NCBI GenBank assembly: GCA_937625935.1
Contig: OW569348.1
Location: 186,001 to 250,000 of the forward strand
Source: Tetramitus jugosus
Taxonomy: Eukaryota > Heterolobosea > Eutetramitea > Acrasida > Vahlkampfiidae
Length of the DNA: 64,000 bases
Direction: 5' to 3'
In this document: positions 9,719-19,952 of the stretch, piece by piece
How positions within the stretch are numbered: the first letter of the stretch is position 1
Layout: each line of letters begins with the position of its first letter
Translations under genes and position numbers: made by a program
The notes under the pieces: generated by a model
Told to the model about the DNA's origin: nothing
Seen by the model: only the letters and a program-made list of their open reading frames with translations
Databases searched by the model: none

Positions 9719-12698
9719 ATGACAGAAGACCAACAACCAATAGACGAAACAAAGTACAGCAAAATTGCTTGTATACAGTGTCGAAGAGGTGAGTCTCTTT
9801 TTTTGATGGACAGCAACTCTCTCTAGAAAATTGTTGTCTCTCGCGATTTTTTGTATCGTGCGCTTTTTGTGTGAAATGAGCGAATACTAACCATTTTGTC
9901 TCCTTGTTGATATCATGTCACGCACAGGTCACAGAAAATGCGATAAGCTTCTCACTGGATGTACCTACTGTAAAAAGACTGGTAAAGTGTGCAGTTATAG
10001 AGAAGCAAGAAAGAGAGGACCAGTCGCCAAGGACCAAACCATGTTTGATGACATGGATGATCCAATCAATGGAGACACCAACATGGAGATGGAGATGAGT
10101 TCTTCCCCCACGCATCACCACCAACATTATCATCAACATCAACAACAGCAACAAAAATCACCCTCTCCGCTCTCACAATCACCATCCTTTTCACCTTTTG
10201 GAGAACCTGATTTATTTGGTGATGCAATAGACCTTGTAAATAATAATATTAATAACAATTATCATCATTTATCATCACCATCATCACTCTCTCCCACTGT
10301 GTCCTCCTCCTCTTCATCTCCTCTTTCAATCTCTCCAAAGACATCAACAACAATGGATGCTGTTCACAACCTACAACAGCAGTTGCACCACCACCAACAA
10401 CAACAACAGCAAGCAAACAACAATGACAATGCAGCCAGCACCTTCCAACAAATTCAACAATTGCAACAACAATTGTTACAACAGCATCAATTGTCGCAAA
10501 CTCAACAACAACAGCAACAGCAACAACAGTATGCCAATTTGAGTAATTTGATCTATAATGGAAGTATGAGCATTAACAATGATTTTAAGAGTCAAAACAA
10601 TAACAATAACAACAATAGTCACATGACCAATTATTTCAATGGCAGTATAGGCATCAACAATAGCAGCATCACTGGCAACAGTAACAAGAAGAGAAAGATT
10701 GATGATGTTTTGTCTTCGTTTAACTTTGATGGAAATGATAGTACGTTTTATGACACTAATTTGGCACAGCTGAACACTGGTAACAATGTTGATCAGAATA
10801 TTCAAATTCTCAATCAATTCTATCAACAGTTGAATCAACAAAACAGTAGTAGTAGTAGTGGTAGTACTAGTACGAGTAACATTAATAGTATGATGCATGG
10901 TGGTATGAGTAACACGAGTAACAACACATATGGTCCTTCATCATCATCCACCTATCCATTCCCATCAAACAACAATGCTACGAATGGCAATTCAAGTGTC
11001 ATGAACCAATATTCGTCACTGTCTGGTGTGAATTCAATGGCCCTTGCAGCAGTGCAGAATAATCCTCAGCTCCAACAACAACTTCAGCAACAATTGCAGC
11101 AACTTCAACAACAACAACAATTGCAGCAGCATCAACAACAACAATCACAACAATTACAACAATACAACAGACAAACACCATCTCCCACACTGAGTTCTAG
11201 CCTTAGTTCACTGAGTAGTGGCAGTTTAGACAGTCACAATCCAATGGATTTTGTGTCTTCACCCTCTCGTCACTCCTCGGACTTTTTCACTAATCCTCTG
11301 GCCAATCAACCTTACGGTTCTGCATTCAGTCCCACGAACATTCAATTCAACTCTCGAATCAATAACTTAACAGAGTTGATGGCCAATCGGACGAATATGG
11401 GCAATATTATGAAAACGTACTTTGAAGTGTTCAGTATGGGTCATCCATTGATTGACTGTAAACAGAGTTTGGAACTAGTGAATCAAATGACTGCATTCAA
11501 CCACTTTGGACAAGTGATTGAAAATCTAGGAAAGAAGAGCATTACTCTACTCTTTTTGAGTATCCAAACGTTTTGTTTGCAGCGGTTGGGTCACAAGGAC
11601 ATTGCCTACCAATTGTACAATCAATGTTTACAATTGTTGGCACAACAAATGTTGGTACCACCGGGTACAACTGATTTGGATCGTGAAGGCAATTTGGCAT
11701 GTGCTCTGCTCACTCTTGCCTTTTATTTGGTTGGAGAGGGAGGTGACAACAGAACACAAGCCAAACTATTCTTGCACAATTGTAAATTCTACGTGTCAAA
11801 TATTACGAAGAAGAGCAATGGAGAGTCAGAGCTTCCGATTTCGTATTGCGGTGGTAAGGTTTCACGAATGTGTGCCATTCACAAGTATATGAGTCTGATT
11901 GAATTGGTTTTGAATGAGGATGACTTGAACAGTTCGATCGAAGTGGTCAAACAGTTTGTGTCCTACTTTGATCGGGTGTGTGGCCAAGACAATGTAAATA
12001 ATAGTAGTCCATTTTCCACTCTACCGAATGCACCAGCAGATCCTCTGGTCAATGAACGAGAAACTGTGGAGTACTTGACCAAGACCAGTTCTGTCCTGGA
12101 AGAGGTGATGACCAAGAAGAAGAGTTGCAGTCCAAAGATGCATGATATTGTCAAGTTAACGTTTAAATTGATGTTCGATGGATTAAGACTGCAGTTCTTG
12201 ATGACGGATCCAGTCAAAAATCAAGACGAGATGGAAAAATTGGCTGATCAAATCACGGAGCTAGTTGATGTTAACAGTGAAGCGTTTGCGTCCTGTCCGA
12301 CTCTGGTTGTTCATGCTGTGTCTCTAGCGGGAAGAGTTCACATGAGAATTGAAGATGCACAATCACCAAACATTAAGCACAAGGTACAAAGAGATTTGAA
12401 TGCTCTGCGGCTGCTTGAGAAACAGTTCAATATTGTTGCTCTTGAACATGGTGACCAAATGAAGGAAATGGAACAGTGGCTCAGTCAACAACAAGATCGA
12501 CTCCCAACAACATCCACCCTGAACCATGCCTCGTTGTTTGAAGATTTCTTGGCTAGTGTTGATTCCGGTGATATATTTGATGCTGGATTCATGAGCCCTC
12601 ATATTATAGATGCTGAAACGGCACGGCCGCCTTCACCAGAGGATTCTGATCGCTTGTTTGAAATGCTCCTGGCAAATGATGTAGCCACGATGGATTGA
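9719..12698 (+). CDS. Zn2Cys6 (Gal4-type) transcription factor, spliced
   Basis: Two exons: 9719-9788 and 9928-12698, with a GT-AG intron at 9789-9927. Splicing gives a 946-aa protein with a complete Zn2Cys6 binuclear cluster at residues 18-45: Cys18, Cys21, Cys28, Cys35, Cys38, Cys45, spacing CX2CX6CX6CX2CX6C. The first two cysteines come from exon 1 and the other four from exon 2, so the long downstream ORF alone lacks a functional cluster. A ~400-residue region of poly-Q/N/S (CAA, AAC, AGT tracts) with a KKRK nuclear-localisation-like patch follows. The C-terminal ~450 residues are folded and helical, resembling the middle domain of fungal Zn2Cys6 regulators without a confident family match. 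Expected role: sequence-specific DNA binding in the nucleus; targets unknown. Confidence 0.88.
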
Positions 12699-12762
12699 TA
12701 ATTATTTATAAAGGACAATATGTTTATATGTTTCTGACACGAATTGTCATCAACTCTCATGT

Positions 12763-13104
12763 TTAGCTGCTGTACCAGTCAGCCACACCAGAGTAGTGCA
12801 AAATATTGTCATAGCCCAATCCTTGCAAGGTTTCTCCTGCGTTTTGTGCTCTCATACCCATCTTACAGTACACCAAAATTGTCTTGCTCTTATCTGGCTT
12901 CTCAAAGTGATACGTGTCCTTGAATTGAGCGTCTGGAAGACTGAATGCGTTGGCAACTTCGGCCACAGGAACGTTAACAGCATTTGGAAGAGGTTTCAAC
13001 TCCTTCAACTCATCTCTTCCTCTCACATCTAAAACAACGAGATCTTGCTTGTTCTCATCGATCAAATCTTGAACTTGGTTCTTGCTTAACTTGGTAATGG
13101 TCAT
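12763..13104 (-). CDS. Single-domain rhodanese-like sulfurtransferase
   Basis: A 113-aa single rhodanese domain. VVLDVRGRDELKE is the CH2A-like region with the conserved Asp-Val-Arg. The active-site loop CKMGMR supplies the catalytic cysteine and has the CxxGxR shape of thiosulfate sulfurtransferases. The C-terminal GLGYDNILHYSG-DW block is also typical. It could act as a persulfide carrier or thiosulfate sulfurtransferase; the loop length argues against a Cdc25-type phosphatase. No targeting signal is seen, so cytosolic. It is divergent from the CCR4-type nuclease gene, with 132 bp between starts. Confidence 0.9.
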   Translation of the reverse strand: MTITKLSKNQVQDLIDENKQDLVVLDVRGRDELKELKPLPNAVNVPVAEVANAFSLPDAQFKDTYHFEKPDKSKTILVYCKMGMRAQNAGETLQGLGYDNILHYSGVADWYSS

Positions 13105-13236
13105 TCTTAGTGATTGGCTTGCTTTCTCTTTGTTTCAGTGGTGTTGTTTTCTGTGCGAGAGATCTATCTCAAAATAGAGCGAACAGAACTTTGATCTTCA
13201 ATCAAAGCAAATGTAAAACAAAAAGTTCTTCAAGTG

Positions 13237-14280
13237 ATGCAATTTGTAAGCCGAGGTGGTTGGTCAAAGTCAGCCGCATCTCATCCCTTTGCTCTTTGTA
13301 CATACAACATTCTGGCACGAGACTTGTGTTCCCGATTATGGTTCCCTCGCTCAGAGGAAAGGTACTTGAACTGGGAGTATCGAAGACAGCGATTCGAGCA
13401 AGAATTTTCATCACAGTTGAATGCCGACATCATTTGTATCCAGGAGATGCAAGAATGCTTGTTTCGTGATTGGCTCTCACCCTTCCTGAGCAACCAGGGC
13501 TACGACAGTATCATGCTGCGCAAGGAGAGAGAGAATATTGGCAAGACACCGAATGAGAATACTCAGGTGTTGGACGATGGATGTGCCATGTTCTTTCGAA
13601 AAAACAGGTTTGAAATGATTGATCAGGAGCATGTGGACTACACGGTTCATGCACGACAAAACTTGAATCGATTTCATCCTGATGCGAGGAGACTGATTGA
13701 TCGACCTGTGCACAATATTGGCCTGTGTGCCCGAATGAAAGACTTGGAGAATCAAAGGACTTTTTGGGTTTCGACGACACACATTTACTGGAATAATGAA
13801 CAGATGGATATTCAACTGTTTCAGGTGCAGACACTGATGCAACATTTGAAGAGATATGCTGGCAATGAACCGGTTATCTTGTGTGGTGATTTTAATAGCG
13901 GTATCACAACTGCTGTATACGAGTTCATGAGACGCGGAATGGTTGAAATGTACTTGGATCATGTCAAGGACTCTCTCTTGTTTTCCAATTTGCTCGATGA
14001 AGATGACGAGGTATTTATGAATCCTTTCGCATCTGAGCTCGATATGGCCTATGACGTAGAAACCTTTAAACTACCTTATTCTTGCCACCATGGTGACTGG
14101 GGAGACGTCATTGATCACATTGCCTATTCGCGCACTGCATTTCGAGTGACCAAATTGTTGAATCCTGTGACTCAAGCAGACATGGAAAGAGAGAACAAGG
14201 CTCTTCCGAATGATATTCATCCCTCGGATCACTTGCCTCTCATGGCCGAATTCGAATGGCTACCACCACCCGAACAATAA
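13237..14280 (+). CDS. CCR4/nocturnin/Angel-type exonuclease-phosphatase
   Basis: Endonuclease/exonuclease/phosphatase-fold protein of 347 aa. TYNILA and the metal-binding Glu in CIQEM are the N-terminal motifs. The central CGDFNS supplies the catalytic Asp and Asn. The C-terminal DHIAYS and HPSDHLPL end with the catalytic His. This order is that of the CCR4 deadenylase / nocturnin / Angel group. The ATG at 13237 is preferred over an in-frame GTG at 13234. There is no leucine-rich repeat as in CCR4 proper, so it is nearer the nocturnin/Angel type. Likely substrate is poly(A) or a nucleotide phosphate; unresolved from sequence. Confidence 0.87.
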   Translation: MQFVSRGGWSKSAASHPFALCTYNILARDLCSRLWFPRSEERYLNWEYRRQRFEQEFSSQLNADIICIQEMQECLFRDWLSPFLSNQGYDSIMLRKERENIGKTPNENTQVLDDGCAMFFRKNRFEMIDQEHVDYTVHARQNLNRFHPDARRLIDRPVHNIGLCARMKDLENQRTFWVSTTHIYWNNEQMDIQLFQVQTLMQHLKRYAGNEPVILCGDFNSGITTAVYEFMRRGMVEMYLDHVKDSLLFSNLLDEDDEVFMNPFASELDMAYDVETFKLPYSCHHGDWGDVIDHIAYSRTAFRVTKLLNPVTQADMERENKALPNDIHPSDHLPLMAEFEWLPPPEQ

Positions 14281-14420
14281 ATGACCACTCGAACAGCCAG
14301 CATTCCAACAACAAAGCTTCCAATCAAAAAATAAACCTGGCATTTTGAACAAAAGCAACAAACAACAACAACACCAAAATCGCTCATTGACAAAACGTTT
14401 TGATCCACACACAACACAAC

Positions 14421-15566
14421 ATGTCGACACAACCATCGCCCAGAAACTTTAGAACATTTTACTATGCTCAACTGGGTTTTCAAGGTGTCAACATGAAGGC
14501 GATAGAGGCATTGTTGGAGGAGCCTGTGATTGATCTGACTCGCCTCAAGGAATTCTGTCTCAAATGTCACTTGACCAATCAATTACGATGCACCATTTAC
14601 AAGGTACTGATCGGAGTATTGCCAACATCGAGAAAATCGTGGAAGTTTGTAATGATGCAGCTGCGAGAGCAATTTGAGGATATTTATGGTACGATGCTTG
14701 TGATACAACCGGATTTGTTTCATAGAACGTTGTCTACGGCGTCAATGAACGATTCAGATTGTTTGTCGAGTGATACGTTGAGCAATACGAGCACTACTTC
14801 GACGACGAGTGCTGCTACGATCACTGGAAGCTCGAGTGTAGCTTCAGGTTCGTCAAATTCGTTGAATAGAAGTATATTGTCGACTCCGGCAGCGATTGAA
14901 GAACATTCAGAGCGGATATTTGCACTGTACAAGGTGTATCGCTTGTTGTTGACTGATATTCGAGAGCGACCAAAGATTGAGAAGGAACATTTGGCGATTT
15001 TGAGTGGCGACGAGGAGAGACATCACATCTTACAGATTATCAAGCTGATTAGTCAAACGTGTGATGTACAGAAGCCACCTGATAGACAGCATTCTTCGTC
15101 CGATTCCATTCGATTAATGTCCGATACGTATTGGTGCTTTTCTCAGCTCATGGAAAAGTATTTTGGTGCCAACTATACGCACTGGGGAGACATTGTATAT
15201 TATTTGACTCGTGATTTATTGAAATTTATAGAGGGTTGTGATCCGCAATTGTATGCAATAGTAACAAATGAGGAAACGGGGCACAAAATGCAAAAAGTGT
15301 TTGCAGGTTGGTTCGCAAGTCTCTTTAGCAGTTATTTGACACCTCATAAGCTTATGCGGCTCTGGGATTGTATTCTCCTGTTTCCCATCGAATTTCTGTC
15401 TCATATTGCCCAGGCATACATTAAGCGCATTTCTGCCAAACTTCAAGCCGACAATAGTGCAAAGCGAAGCTTGTCCCAACAACTTTTCTACCTGCAGATT
15501 GAAGAATACGAGATCGAATTCATCATACAATGGGCCTTGTCCGAGATGAACAACAAGAAAACCTAA
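14421..15566 (+). CDS. TBC1D7: TBC1D7-like TBC-domain protein
   Basis: Similar along its length to TBC1D7, the third subunit of the TSC1-TSC2 complex that restrains Rheb/mTORC1. The N-terminus RNFRTFYYAQLGFQGVN corresponds to the family's RNFRSVYYEKVGFRGV block. Then come the LRCTIYKVLIGVLP segment, the CYW-like DTYWCFSQLMEKYF block, and the FAGWFASLF...LMRLWDCILLFP region. A Ser/Thr-rich insert (about residues 110-155) is extra. The start is the ATG at 14421; seven codons of open frame upstream start at TTG. I see no clear canonical IxxDxxR finger, so it may be scaffold-like rather than an active GAP. Confidence 0.83.
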   Translation: MSTQPSPRNFRTFYYAQLGFQGVNMKAIEALLEEPVIDLTRLKEFCLKCHLTNQLRCTIYKVLIGVLPTSRKSWKFVMMQLREQFEDIYGTMLVIQPDLFHRTLSTASMNDSDCLSSDTLSNTSTTSTTSAATITGSSSVASGSSNSLNRSILSTPAAIEEHSERIFALYKVYRLLLTDIRERPKIEKEHLAILSGDEERHHILQIIKLISQTCDVQKPPDRQHSSSDSIRLMSDTYWCFSQLMEKYFGANYTHWGDIVYYLTRDLLKFIEGCDPQLYAIVTNEETGHKMQKVFAGWFASLFSSYLTPHKLMRLWDCILLFPIEFLSHIAQAYIKRISAKLQADNSAKRSLSQQLFYLQIEEYEIEFIIQWALSEMNNKKT

Positions 15567-15730
15567 GTAGAGGGGTCGCGGTAATTTATCTGGGCAGTAA
15601 CAATTCGGAGAATATTTGACACATGTCAGAAAACCGTTCACCTGTCCGAACGGCAATAACCCACACAAGCGTCACACGAACAACAAACAAAACCCCACAA
15701 ACAAACACAGAACACACATTAACCACTACC

Positions 15731-18700
15731 ATGCAACAGGAATTGTACGATATCATTGATCAGATTGGTCTACTCGCAAACAACATCTCACAAAACAAGG
15801 TACCTCACTAATTACACAAACAACAACAAAATGACAATGTTGTTCCCTCCAGTGACTAAACAACTCAACAAAAATCAACAACTCTATTTATTTTTGACAT
15901 GTGTATATATTATAGGTGTTTTCCAATCTGTTCGTCGAGCATGTTCTGCACGCCTTTCAACAACTTCACACGGCTCACTTGAAGTTGCATCCGGATGCAA
16001 AGTATGAAGAAGTCATTTTACAATCCGCTCGGTTACTGCTCGATATTCTAAAAGGCGATCCAAACAATGAAAGATCAAAAGACAAGCAAAACGAGTACTT
16101 GTTTGAGAGAGAAACAGCACATACTGTGGATTTAATTGTGAATCAGATTAAGATTTTGAATGATGCGACGCCAAAGCAAGTGGTACGACATCCGAGACTC
16201 AAGTTTGACAGTCGATCCGGTATTATGAGTGCAGCGGAGACGTGTGGTCCAAAGGCATCACCAGTGTTTCACTTGTTGAACGATCCTGATTTGATCTTGT
16301 TGGAGGAGGCTGCTGATAAGAAGGCGTCGGAGACCAAGGCAGAGAAACCAAAGTATATTACACTGCCCAATGAGAGAAGAAGACTGATGGCAATGGGTAT
16401 TCAACAAATGGATGAAGTGCCTGCCTCTGTCAATGCCCAAGTCAAGGTCATGATCGTCTCAGGTTCCGTCGGTGTAGGAAAGGTAACTAACTACTGCCAT
16501 ATATTTCATATTTTGTTTCTCATTATATAGATATATATATGAATGATAATCACACTATTTTTTTTTCATCATCAGAGTTACTTCTCGTTGCACCTGGCCA
16601 GAACCATTGAAGAAAAGTTCAGGGGCGATCAGAGTTTCCAAAAGTTTCATTTGCGATTGCGATGCAACTCCGAGTTTCCCATGACGTCACTCGAGGCCAA
16701 GCAAGATGTCATTAAGCTGTGGCACGTTGGTTCATTGCCTGTCAAGGACAAGAAGGAAGTAGACGAGTTGTACAACAAGACATTCTATGGTAAGACTAGT
16801 GTTATTTTGTTGGAAGATGCCAGTTCGCTCAGACAAATCATTGATTTGATTCCCAATGTGCGACAATCCGTGAGAAGTCAAGTGTATATCATTGTAGAGA
16901 CAAGATCGACATCTCTTTCGTCGTCTCAAACCAATCTGGACAAGATTCAAAAGTATACGACAGGTCAAGTCGATTTCTTGGACTCGACCGGTATTGTGAA
17001 CAAGAAGGCTGAATCGTTGGACGCAACCAAGAAGGATGACCTGTCTGATCATGACTCTGATTTTGAGGATTCTGATGAGGAGGACGACGAGTTGGATATC
17101 GAGTCTGACGACGGTCATCGCACTGAAGAACAAAAGGCAATTCAGGAGCAAATGATGAAAATGTTTGGTAAGAAGAAGAGAAGAGTGGTGCCTGTGACGC
17201 TGATCGAAGACAAGGAGGATCAAGAAATGGATGACGATGAGGCAATTCGATCCATGTTTGACAGAATGAAACACTTTTATGTTTTGTTTATGAACCTTGG
17301 AAAGTTAACACTGGAGGGAAGCACAGAGCTCGTCATGATGGGTAACGATCGTGCTAAGGCAGAATCAATCAGAACCTTGGGTGTCCTATTGGACAACGTG
17401 CCCATCTTCCTAAAGATTGTCGGTCGTACGCACTTCTTGTACTGCTCGGGCAACACTGGATCAGACAACATTTCCACACAGGACATGGTCAAATATATTT
17501 CTACACAAGTGGATGAGGTGGCAAAGAAGTCAAACTACTCCAGGATTAGACAATTGTGTCACGGTTCCTTTATTGGATGCTTCAGGAAGTGGCCTGAACA
17601 CATTCAACAATTTGTTTTCATGCTCACACTGTGGCCTAATGCATTTGATCCAATTAGTTGTGCTTTGGTAACAGAAATTCCTCTTTCAAAGGTATTGGTG
17701 TACTTGTTTGAATTGATGCAGATTGGTATCTTGTATGCTGTTGAACCATTGAGATATGCATTGCATGATTTGGCCAGAGAAACCTACTCTGCACACTTGT
17801 ATGAAGTCGAGAGCTTGTCTATGGCTCAATCTGTCGAAGATGGAAAGAGTCGCTATTTGCAACACTACTACAACATGATGTCAAGACTGAACATGGAACA
17901 TCAATACTCTGGTATTGAGTTCATGCCTGGCACAGAACGTTACGACATTGAACTGGAAAATATGAAGAGTGTTCTCAATTTTATGCAAGCTGAGGAAACA
18001 GATCACATTGAAGCAATTAACAAAGCTAGATATCTTCTACGTCATAGAGTGTTCGCTCTTCACAGAGGTATGCTGTATCAACACTTGAGTCAATATATTG
18101 ATGACTGTGAGAATCCTTTTGTGAAGGCCGAGTTCTTGGAGGGATTTGCATACGTGTACTTTGACTTGACTGATTATGCGAAAGCACTATCGATGGCTTC
18201 AAGAGCGCTCTCCATCAAAGAAGATGCTGTCATTATTAGTGAGGAGCCAATTCGAGAATTGGAGTTGTTAACAGTGTTGCAACTTTTGAGTGATATCTAC
18301 CTCGAAATTCAACAGTTCGCCAAGGCAAAGGAGTGTCTCGAACGTATGGTTCTCATTGCTGAACGACACGCATTCGAGTGGCAAAAGGTGAAAGTTGATG
18401 TTCAGACTGAAGGATTCGAAGATGAGACTGTTATTATTATTGATCCATTCCTTGGCTATGCACAAAAAGCATTGGCTATGATTGGTTTAACCAATGGTGA
18501 TATCAAGGGAGGAAGAAGATACTTCGAGAGAGGTATTGGTGTCATGAGATGTGTACTTTGCCCAACCCATCCTGAGCTCTCTCAATCTTATGCCAACTAT
18601 GCATCTACACTTGTGAAATTCAAGGCAAAGCAATTCTTTGATGAAATTTGTAGATTGATGGACCAGGCTGTTGCAATTGATTCTGCCTTGTTCGGCGAGA

Positions 18701-19947
18701 AGAGTGTGATTGTTGGTGATCGTTTGAATGAGTATGGTGTTGCTCTACTTCACATGTCAAAGTATGCTCAGGCTGAGGATTGCTTCCGAAAATCTCTCAT
18801 TATTCGTCAGAAGAATTTCGGAACCAAGGACATGATCGTTGCTGCTACGACAAACAACTTGGCTGTGGCTTGCAAGAACGTGGGTAAGTTGGACGAGTCT
18901 GAGAAGCTGTACAGGAGAGCGTTGGATACGACTTTTGAAATTCTTGGTGAGAAAGATCCACTCGTTTCGATTGCAAGAGCCAATTTGGCTCAAACGCTGA
19001 GTTCCCTTGGACGTCCCGATGAAGCAAGAGAATTATTCCAACAATCAATCAATGACCTCTCCAAAGACTCAGTCAGTGCTGAAGATGCCGGCAAGATGGC
19101 GGTCATGCTTCAACAAATGGGTGACAATTCCCGTAAGCAGGAGAAATACGAAGAAGCCCTTCAATATTTTGAACAAGCTCTCAACATTCGCAAGCAGCTC
19201 TGCAAGGATCCAACCAACGATCCAGACAGTGCCAAAATTTCAAGCTCTATTGCTCAAGTGTTCTACGATCAAGGTAAGTATGAGGAGTGTGAATCATTGA
19301 TTGATCAATGCTTGGCACCATTGGAGAAAGCATATGGTAAGAAGCATCCAACATACAATGCTGCTCTGACCTCTATGGGTAATTCAAAGTTCAAACGAGG
19401 CAAATTCGTGGATGCCGAAGAGATCTTTGTTGCTTGTTTACAACTGAAGAGAGAAGCCGGTGAAACTCCATTCCAATTGATCAACACACAACATGCCCTA
19501 GCTATCGTGTACGAAGCTACAAAGCAGTACGATAAAGCAATTGAAGCATATAGAGAGATGTTGAAGGCTGTTGAATCTGTGAAGCCAGTGGATGTCGAAA
19601 AGCAAAAGGCTTTCTTAAGGTCAATTGCTACCGATCTGACGAAGAAGGGTCAATTCAAGGAAGCTCTCAACTACTATGGAAAGATTGAAACCATTATTAT
19701 TGATGAATCTTCGGATGAAAGTTTAGATTATGGTGATCTCGTTTACAACATGGGTGCCTGTCAGCTGTCGTATGAGGCATTCGATGATGCTGAGAGATCC
19801 TTCGCCAAAGCTTATCAGATTTTCTGTGATAAGTTGGGCGACTCTCATGAAAGAACATTGGAAGCCGCTGATATGTTAGCAGAAATTAGAAGAATTATTT
19901 ACGAAAGAGATAATGCCAAGTGCTGCAAGTGTTGCAATGTCATGTAA
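15731..19947 (+). CDS. STAND/NB-ARC-like NTPase with TPR repeats and CaaX tail
   Basis: Three exons (15731-15799, 15916-16482, 16576-19947; introns 15800-15915 and 16483-16575) give ~1335 aa. The Walker A loop GSVGVGKS (residues 206-213) is assembled across the second intron, which falls exactly between Lys and Ser. Walker B-like VILLEDASS and a sensor-like IIVETRS follow at STAND/NB-ARC spacing, then an Asp/Glu-rich insert. The C-terminal ~700 residues are tandem TPRs of the kinesin-light-chain type, e.g. LYRRALDTTFEILGEKDP. The protein ends CCKCCNVM: a CaaX box predicted to be farnesylated (X = Met), preceded by cysteines that could be palmitoylated, as in Ras. The NLR-like layout suggests a membrane-anchored signal-sensing switch; ligand unknown. 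The stop is 5 bp from the Aladin stop. Confidence 0.88.
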
Positions 19948-19952
19948 TAAAA

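Noticed and set aside
12763-13104. Cdc25/arsenate reductase identity for the rhodanese protein
   Set aside because: The active loop CKMGMR has six residues as in sulfurtransferases, not the seven of Cdc25-type phosphatases.
16543-16575. ATG at 16543 as the start of the NTPase-TPR protein
   Set aside because: This lies in the intron; using it would remove the Walker A glycines and Lys, which exon 2 provides in frame.
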